This document shows, piece after piece, positions 58,446 through 64,000 of a DNA stretch of 64,000 nt. The position numbers were made by a program, and so were the translations under genes. Under the pieces are notes generated by a model. The model was not told where the DNA came from. It saw only the letters and a program-made list of their open reading frames with translations, and ran no database searches. Position 1 is the stretch's first letter; the number at the start of each line of letters is the position of its first letter. The DNA comes from Pohlia nutans. Taxonomy: Eukaryota; Streptophyta; Bryopsida; Bryales; Mniaceae. The stretch is taken from positions 36,812,372 to 36,876,371 of the forward strand of contig CM040089.1 of NCBI GenBank assembly GCA_022496805.1, written 5' to 3'.

Positions 58446-58478
58446 CACATGTACACATAACTCTTTTCTTTATTGAAC

Positions 58479-60698
58479 TCACAGTTTCCACAGATGTCTC
58501 AACTGACTCAACAAGTCTGGGAATTCTTCCGAAGACTCCGATGAATTCTCTTCAAGCTCATCCTCTGGCTCATCCTCTGGCTCTTTTCGAACTTCCTCTA
58601 TCAAGGTCATGCTCTTTCCAGTCAAATACTCCACTAGATCTGAAAGTACTCCAAATACATCCAATAAGAAAAAAAAAATGTTACTGCAAGGCAAACAAAA
58701 AAAATTAACTTTAAATCTTTGTTCCCCTGCATACAAATACAAATCTGCGTCGATCACAATCCATGTTAATAAACACACAACCCAACAATCAATTATATAA
58801 CGTAGGGTGATGCACGCACGGTTCCACCGTCAGAATGGTCGTGCCAGAGTCACATCAACCAAGTATGAAATAGGTTATAAGATAGTACCTAGAGTGTGAT
58901 GCCGACAGTCATTGATTCCAAGACTCAGCTCTGAATTGTACCCTCTGTTGAACGCAACTGCATCTTCCAAACTCAACCCTGGTTTCATGGCTCCTACCAA
59001 CCAACACCGCTGATTTGGCAGCCTTGACAAAGATCTCACCAAAATTACACCTGCTTACAGCAATGAATTCGCTCGCATGTGAGAAACCTAAAAAAAACTG
59101 ATGACATACACACCAAGACCTTTTTTAATAACACCTCAAACCTTCGGGAACAAATGTACCCAGTTCAGAACTCCCTTTGTATTGTCATTATCCTGCACTA
59201 TGAGTTGTATATATTTAGACCACCTTTTGCTACCCCAAGTACATTTTTTCAATGCCACTTGTACATGCAACCTTATTGAATGTCACAAACTCCATATTAT
59301 CACGTGCACATCGGGCGTGACATTAAAGAGGTCTGGATGTACCCTATTACACATGAAAGAATGTATCAAAGAATTGCCTATCAATGCCATGTCTGGCGAA
59401 TTAGGGTTTTGATCTGTACCGGGGATACTTTTGCCCATCAACACGGCCACTGCAGTCATAAGATCCTCTGGGTTCTGGGGCTGAAAGTCCAACACTGTGC
59501 ACTGCCAATTTACCCGATGCACATTTTATCCTTCATAATGCCAATGCAAGATTTTGAACCTAATGAGGGCGAGTCTCAAAAGAGGAGGATTAGAACCCTC
59601 AATACTAGTACTTTCTAATTGCACTTACAACCCACTACAGAATTTGATTGATTTACAAGATATGCAATCAATGAGATTCAAACTTACCCTCAAGCAGTGC
59701 TGAATTTGAAATCTAAAAACTGACCGATATGATATATTTCGAAATTTGAAACTTTGACTGCTAACACACAGCTGAAGAAAAAATTTGAGTGCAAACACAA
59801 TATGATCTATCAGGATTCTATGGTTGGATTGTGCAACCGAAAATGTTTTTTCAGATTTTGGTTGTAAGTCAAAATTATCACGAGCGTTATTCTTTCTTGT
59901 AATGTCAAACAAGGGGCCAGTTATCAAAAATTAGTACCAGCAGCGAGGTAGATACTAACTTGCAAATTGATAACCATGTCCTTGATTGCCATTAATCCCT
60001 AAAGTACCAAGAAGCCCAAATTGGGCCTCATATTTTTTTATAGGTCCTATGTAGACTTCCTTTCATTCAAACCTATTTGTCTTTTGATCAACACATGCAT
60101 AGTTGTTCCCCGATTCCAGTGATACAAAATCTGGTCCTATCTGAATTGTATTTTTCACAATATGAATGATTGAAATTTGTGCATAAATCCTTGGTCCCGT
60201 AGGGATTAACACTTGAAAATTCTAACACTGGACTAAGAGAGACAAAGTGGAAATTGAAAGATTCAGAAGGAAAACCGCAAACGCTAAATTCATACGACAA
60301 CGTACAGGCTCTTCATCGTAGGGTTTGATGATGGTCATGTAATGCTGGAAATCGGCAAAATTGTCGAGGTCCTTCACGGCGTCCAACAGCTGCGCCGCGC
60401 CATTGGGAGCCCGCACCGGCACGCTGGCCACATAAACCTCCCCAATTCCCCGCTCGCTGCTGGTGCTGCTGGAGCAAGCATCGGATTCGATTCTGCCCGC
60501 CGTAGACGGTGTGGTTGGAGTCGTCGTTGTTGCTGCGTGGCTGGTGGTGCAGCAGGACACTCGCAGCGCCGTGGGTCTGAAAGTTTGCAAGGGGAGTCGC
60601 GAGGAAGGGGTCCCGAGGGGGCGTCGCAAGATGGGAAAGGTTGCAGGGGCCGTAGTGAGCAGGGTGTCCGTGACCATGGCCGCCATCGCCGCGCTCAT
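58479..60698 (-). CDS. Conserved plastid-targeted protein of unknown function (4 exons)
   Basis: Exons: 60698-60306, 59501-59420, 59050-58889, 58639-58479. GT-AG and phase-consistent, giving 265 residues. Residues 1 to about 85 are Ser/Thr/Ala/Pro-rich with few acids, a chloroplast transit peptide by composition. The core reads VYVASVPVRAPNGAAQLLDA, FADFQHYMTIIKP, CTVLDFQPQNPEDLMTAVAV, MGKSIPGVILVRSLSRLPNQ, RCWLVGA (173-179), and LGINDCRHHTLDLVEYLTG with Cys207 and His209/His210. The C-terminus is acidic (PEDEPEDELEENSSESSEE). From memory a family with this DFQPQ...RCWxVG...DCRHxT order is conserved in plants, but I know of no assigned activity. Intron 1 contains a TTAA-class MITE. An alternative start at Met5 or Met8 is possible. 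Confidence 0.85.
59996..60205. mobile_element. TTAA-class MITE, short family, in an intron (copy I)
   Basis: It starts TCCCTAAAGTACCAAGAAGC and ends AAATCCTTGGTCCCGTAGGGA, with TTAA on both sides (59992-59995, 60206-60209). It sits in intron 1 of the plastid-protein gene. Confidence 0.88.
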
Positions 60699-60796
60699 TC
60701 AGTGCCAGGAGTGGGAAGAGGTTGAAGGAATTGCATGATCCAGAGAGCTGGCGGTGGGAGGATTTGTGCGGTTGAAAGCGACGCCAATAGGACTTA

Positions 60797-61347
60797 GGGT
60801 ATGTTCCCACCTGGCCTTAGAGCTTACCTCCTTAATAAAGTGTGTGTTCCCACCTACATTTTTTAGTAATTACCAATCCTACATGGATGTCCACATGGCA
60901 AACTTTAAAGAATGGGTATTAGCTAACATTTAGGAAGACAAAAAAATACTTGAGCGATGGTAGGCAATTGTTAAGGGAGCACCAAAATTGAAAATATTTC
61001 CAAATTTTAAACAGATAGATAGATAGATAGAAACACCAACCCAAAGGAATGGGCCGGCGTGAATAAAGTGTCCGTTCGTAAAGTCAATGACCCGATGCCC
61101 ACCGGACAAAGGGACATTGGAGCAATACTACTCTCCCCTTTCGAGGATGGACCAAGTTTTAAACACTTAAGAATGGTCTTAACTAATATGGCTCTTGGGA
61201 GGCCATTATGTAATCCGGCTACTATTGATGACACCTGTCCGAACCTCATTGATGACACCTTTCCTAAGAAAAAGATATTCCTCCCAAAATTGTGGAGGTG
61301 TTAAGTTTTTATTCACATTCTTTGCAAAGGCCAGGTGGGAACGGGCC
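60797..61347. mobile_element. Tourist-type MITE (PIF/Harbinger), 551 bp
   Basis: The left end GGGTATGTTCCCACCTGGCC and right end GGCCAGGTGGGAACGGGCC are inverted repeats. TTA flanks both sides (60794-60796, 61348-61350), the PIF/Harbinger target. A (GATA)n run lies at 61014-61031. It begins about 100 bases upstream of the plastid-protein start codon, so it forms part of that promoter region. Confidence 0.88.
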
Positions 61348-61395
61348 TTAAGGTAAGGGGTATAGTTGTCGTCAGTTAAGCATTTCAACCTACAT

Positions 61396-61707
61396 GGAGC
61401 GCTCATTTTCAATGATAAAAAATTGCATCACATAAAACTTTGGGTTTAATAACCAAGCTCAATTTTTTTATTAACTTTTTCACAATGTATGATTTTGTTA
61501 TAAATTTTCAAACTTAATATGCATAGACCACTATTGCTGTTAGTAGGTGTACCAATAACTTTCTTTCATTTCTAGTCCAATCAGATTGCTAACTTGGTAT
61601 TCATAATTAATGCTTGTGATACCTAGATTGGGAACTCCTGAAGTTGAAACAAGTGCTTTTATAGGTGACCACAATTGGTACCTAACAGTTTCTGGTGCTT
61701 CTACCTT
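61396..61707. mobile_element. TIR element (AAGGTAGARGCACC ends), copy 3, left end lost
   Basis: It shares AACTTTGGGTTTAATAACCA, CATAGACCACTATTG and TTGCTAACTTGG with 47297-47675 and ends TTTCTGGTGCTTCTACCTT. The left terminus is not recognisable. Confidence 0.7.
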
Positions 61708-61875
61708 ATCCCTTGGATTAGTTTAACCCCCCTTAACGTCTGAAAATGTCTTTGACCCAAGTAGAATACGGTGTATTTTTCTTGGATTTGGACACCTTTA
61801 ATGGATTTGAGTTCAACGAAGAAGTTGGAATTTAGATCAATGCAATTCTAGTGAACTATTGAGATTGCAATTTAA

Positions 61876-62096
61876 CCCCTAAAGGACCAAGAAGCCCAAA
61901 TTGGGCCTCATGTTTTTTATAGTAGCTTCTATGTAGACTTCCTTTTATTCAAATTTATTTGTCTTTTGATCAACACATGCAATGTTCTTCATTGATTTCA
62001 AAGATATAAAATCTGGTCCTATCTGAATTATATTTTTCACAACATGATTGATCGAATTTGTCATTTTAAAACTATGAATCCTCAGTCTTTTAAGGA
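61876..62096. mobile_element. TTAA-class MITE, short family, complete (copy H)
   Basis: It starts CCCCTAAAGGACCAAGAAGC and ends GAATCCTCAGTCTTTTAAGGA, with TTAA on both sides (61872-61875, 62097-62100). 221 bases. Confidence 0.88.
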
Positions 62097-62100
62097 TTAA

Positions 62101-62458
62101 AGTTTCTTGTTGGTAGCAAATGCCAATTATACAACAAAGTATCTACTATTCCCACGGGACTTATAGGGGTTAAGGGTGAGCTTCCATGTGAACTTGGGCC
62201 CGTGGAGTAAGCTAAAGGACAAAAAATGAGGTCCCAGCTTCCACCCATGCTTGCTAAGTGTAGAAAAGCGGACTTTGCATTTCATCTATGTACATCACTA
62301 TGCCATTGGTGGGCTACGTGATTGGTTTTTTTTTTGGATAGTGTCTAATTTTATCTATTGGATTGCTCTATCAAGGTGTGCATGGAAGTACTTTGCAGTT
62401 TGATGCTCAGTGGAGAGCAAGATTTCAGGACCAGGCCGAATCTGCATAGAAAGAAGAC
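62101..62458. other. Short gene-free spacer
   Basis: It contains GGGACTTATAGGGGTTAAGGG near 62157, possibly an orphan right end of another TTAA-class element. No gene is recognised. Confidence 0.35.
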
Positions 62459-62462
62459 CTAA

Positions 62463-62695
62463 CTCCTAAAAGACCAAGTAGTCCAAATTGGGCCTTAAAC
62501 TGTTTTTAGCATTTTTGAGAAAGTCCTTGGACTTAGACTTCTTTAGTTCAAAGTTATTTGTGTTTTGACCAACACATACATTGTTCTTCACAAATTTTGG
62601 TGATATAAAACCTGATCCTATTTAATTATTATTTTTCACAATATGATTGATTGAATTTGTCATTTCAAAAACCATAAATCCTTGGTCTTTAAGAG
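62463..62695. mobile_element. TTAA-class MITE, short family (copy G)
   Basis: It starts CTCCTAAAAGACCAAGTAGTCC after CTAA (one change from TTAA) and ends AATCCTTGGTCTTTAAGAG before TTAA (62696-62699). That TTAA also serves as the left flank of the next element. Confidence 0.8.
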
Positions 62696-62699
62696 TTAA

Positions 62700-63271
62700 T
62701 CGCTAACTACCCAACTGTCTATTTTTTGGATGATGTAATGATCTCATCTATGTTTTCTCATCCGTCATGCACTTTTTGCAAAGAAAATAAATACTACAAA
62801 ATTCTAAGGCAAGATAGCTTCATGCATGTGTGATCCGACCGGAAAGGGGACGACTTGTGAAATTTTTATGCCTCATTTCATGTTGCAGTGATTCACCAAG
62901 AATTTCAAAGTTTTTAGTCTAAATGTTCTTTTGCAAAAATAAACTCATAAAATTAAACAACCAAAAAATCTCCAAAAATCACTACACTTAGAGTATTACA
63001 TTTCAACCTGGCATCACAACAAATTTCATCCACAGATTGTCAATATCTTATTCGTAATTGAATTACAAAATAATTTTGAATTTCAAGTTTCAAAATTTAT
63101 ACCAAGACATTGGTGATAGAAATTTCAGATCTAATCGTATGGATAGAATCTAAAATTTATAATGTACAACTTTTATTTATACATCAAGTTCAAAATATCC
63201 CTTTTAGTTGCATCTTATAATGCGTTTTTGCAAAACTGCCGAATTTGGAGAGGGGTGAGGATGTAGAGGGG
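62700..63271. mobile_element. TTAA-class element, medium family, inverted (copy F)
   Basis: In reverse orientation it matches 35032-35598 nearly end to end (GCACTTTTTGCAAA, CATTTCAACC, CAATATCTTATTCGTAATTG, GGATAGAATCTAAA). It starts TCGCTAACTACCCAACTG after TTAA (62696-62699) and ends GGGTGAGGATGTAGAGGGG before TTAA (63272-63275). Confidence 0.88.
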
Positions 63272-63275
63272 TTAA

Positions 63276-63950
63276 CTTCAAAAATTTACCCGAAATTTGA
63301 AGAAAAATATATATAATTTTTTTTGTAAGAAGTCGGTGTCATTATAAAAAATTAAAAGTATAGATTGACATCTTAAATAAATTTTATGAGTAATAAATTC
63401 TTTCCGCTCTTCAACTTCAACCAAATAAAAGAAAGTTTTTATTTATTCATGATTTTTGTTAACCACAAATGCATATGATCTCTTCCCAATGCACTATCCA
63501 ATTAGATTCAAATTTAGTCAATGTAGCATTCACTCATGTGAATAAATTTATACAATTGGATCGTAATAAAAGCACGTATACAACGGGAGGAGGTAATAAA
63601 ACACTCTAGGCTCCAAAGGATTGAGCATCTCCATCACCACTCTAGATAGCTCTTTGGCTTTGGAAAAATGGATGTGCATGGGTTGGTGAACGAGTGTGAT
63701 ACGAGATAATATAACCGGGGTTAGGGCCCTCAATAGCACTCAAGCTAGTGTATCTTCTTTTCTTGATTGCACAATTCATGCGTGGTGATTTGTGAGTGGC
63801 TTACTTAATATTTTCAAAGTCCAATTGAGTGATGTTGGTGGGAAACTACATGGTATGTTTTGTAATTTTTAAATGACCTTTAGAGTGCAATTAAGTGTTG
63901 TTGGTGGAGATGCTCTTAACCCTTGATGGACCAATGATTCATTGTTTAAA
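63276..63950. other. Gene-free stretch
   Basis: AT-rich DNA with no recognised gene. TGATGTTGGTGGGAAACTA (63830) and a TGTTGTTGGTGGAGATGCTC run (63895) are loosely repeated. Confidence 0.4.
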
Positions 63951-63954
63951 ATGA

Positions 63955-64000
63955 AAAGGCTTTGTCCCAATGACTCTTTGTCCGGTGGGCACTGGGTCAT
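63955..64000. mobile_element. Edge fragment related to the 60797-61347 Tourist element, inverted
   Basis: TTTGTCCGGTGGGCACTGGG and TCAT at the window edge are the reverse complement of ATGACCCGATGCCCACCGGACAAAG-type sequence at about 61085-61110. Another copy of that family probably continues past the window end. Confidence 0.6.

Noticed and set aside
60342..60738. Plus-strand frames opposite the plastid-protein exon 1
   Set aside because: Shadow of the GC-rich transit-peptide exon; the minus-strand frame joins three further exons in phase.
1..64000. CRISPR array, operon or prophage
   Set aside because: No regularly spaced identical repeats with unique spacers, and all genes have plant exon structure.

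Overview
The window is nuclear DNA of a land plant. It carries intron-containing genes with GT-AG splice sites for plastid and plant-specific proteins (lycopene epsilon-cyclase, a CYP71-clan P450, a transit-peptide protein), set in AT-rich intergenic DNA crowded with plant-type transposons. The lineage cannot be fixed from the sequence alone. A non-flowering lineage is possible but unproven.

Region by region: 1-4.7 kb is CACTA-type subterminal repeat DNA ending in a CACTA terminus at 4732. From 5.2 to 16.6 kb lies a decayed CACTA/En-Spm region: a TNP2-like transposase on the minus strand and a second transposon gene on the plus strand, divergently arranged. It is interrupted by a foldback of about 1.5 kb, tandem arrays and small TIR elements. 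From 16.6 to 19.5 kb there is a 5'-truncated Ty1/Copia element with its 3' LTR.

Five genes could be read. Four are intron-containing and were assembled exon by exon with consistent reading phase. They are LCYE (11 exons, minus, 19915-24530, 541 aa), a YbaK/ProXp-ala-like tRNA-editing protein (11 exons, plus, 48067-50810, 312 aa), a CYP71-clan P450 (4 exons, minus, 53869-56891, 561 aa) and a conserved plastid-targeted protein of unknown function (4 exons, minus, 58479-60698, 265 aa). The fifth is an intronless class I glutamine amidotransferase (minus, 29283-30605, 440 aa). The genes do not form a pathway cluster. There are also a broken rhomboid retrocopy (41.67-42.04 kb) and a duplicated scrap of the YbaK gene (58.1-58.3 kb).

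The most unusual signal is a set of at least 18 non-autonomous elements and remnants (about 0.2-0.8 kb) with CCC(C)TAAAG-type inverted termini, mostly flanked by TTAA, in two cases by TTAT on both sides. One has inserted into the end of another in a way that shows a 4-bp TTAA target duplication directly. That target rule is the one known for piggyBac-type elements, which to my knowledge are poorly documented in land plants. Other elements include Stowaway, Tourist and CACTA MITEs, several long hairpins and one miRNA-precursor-like foldback.
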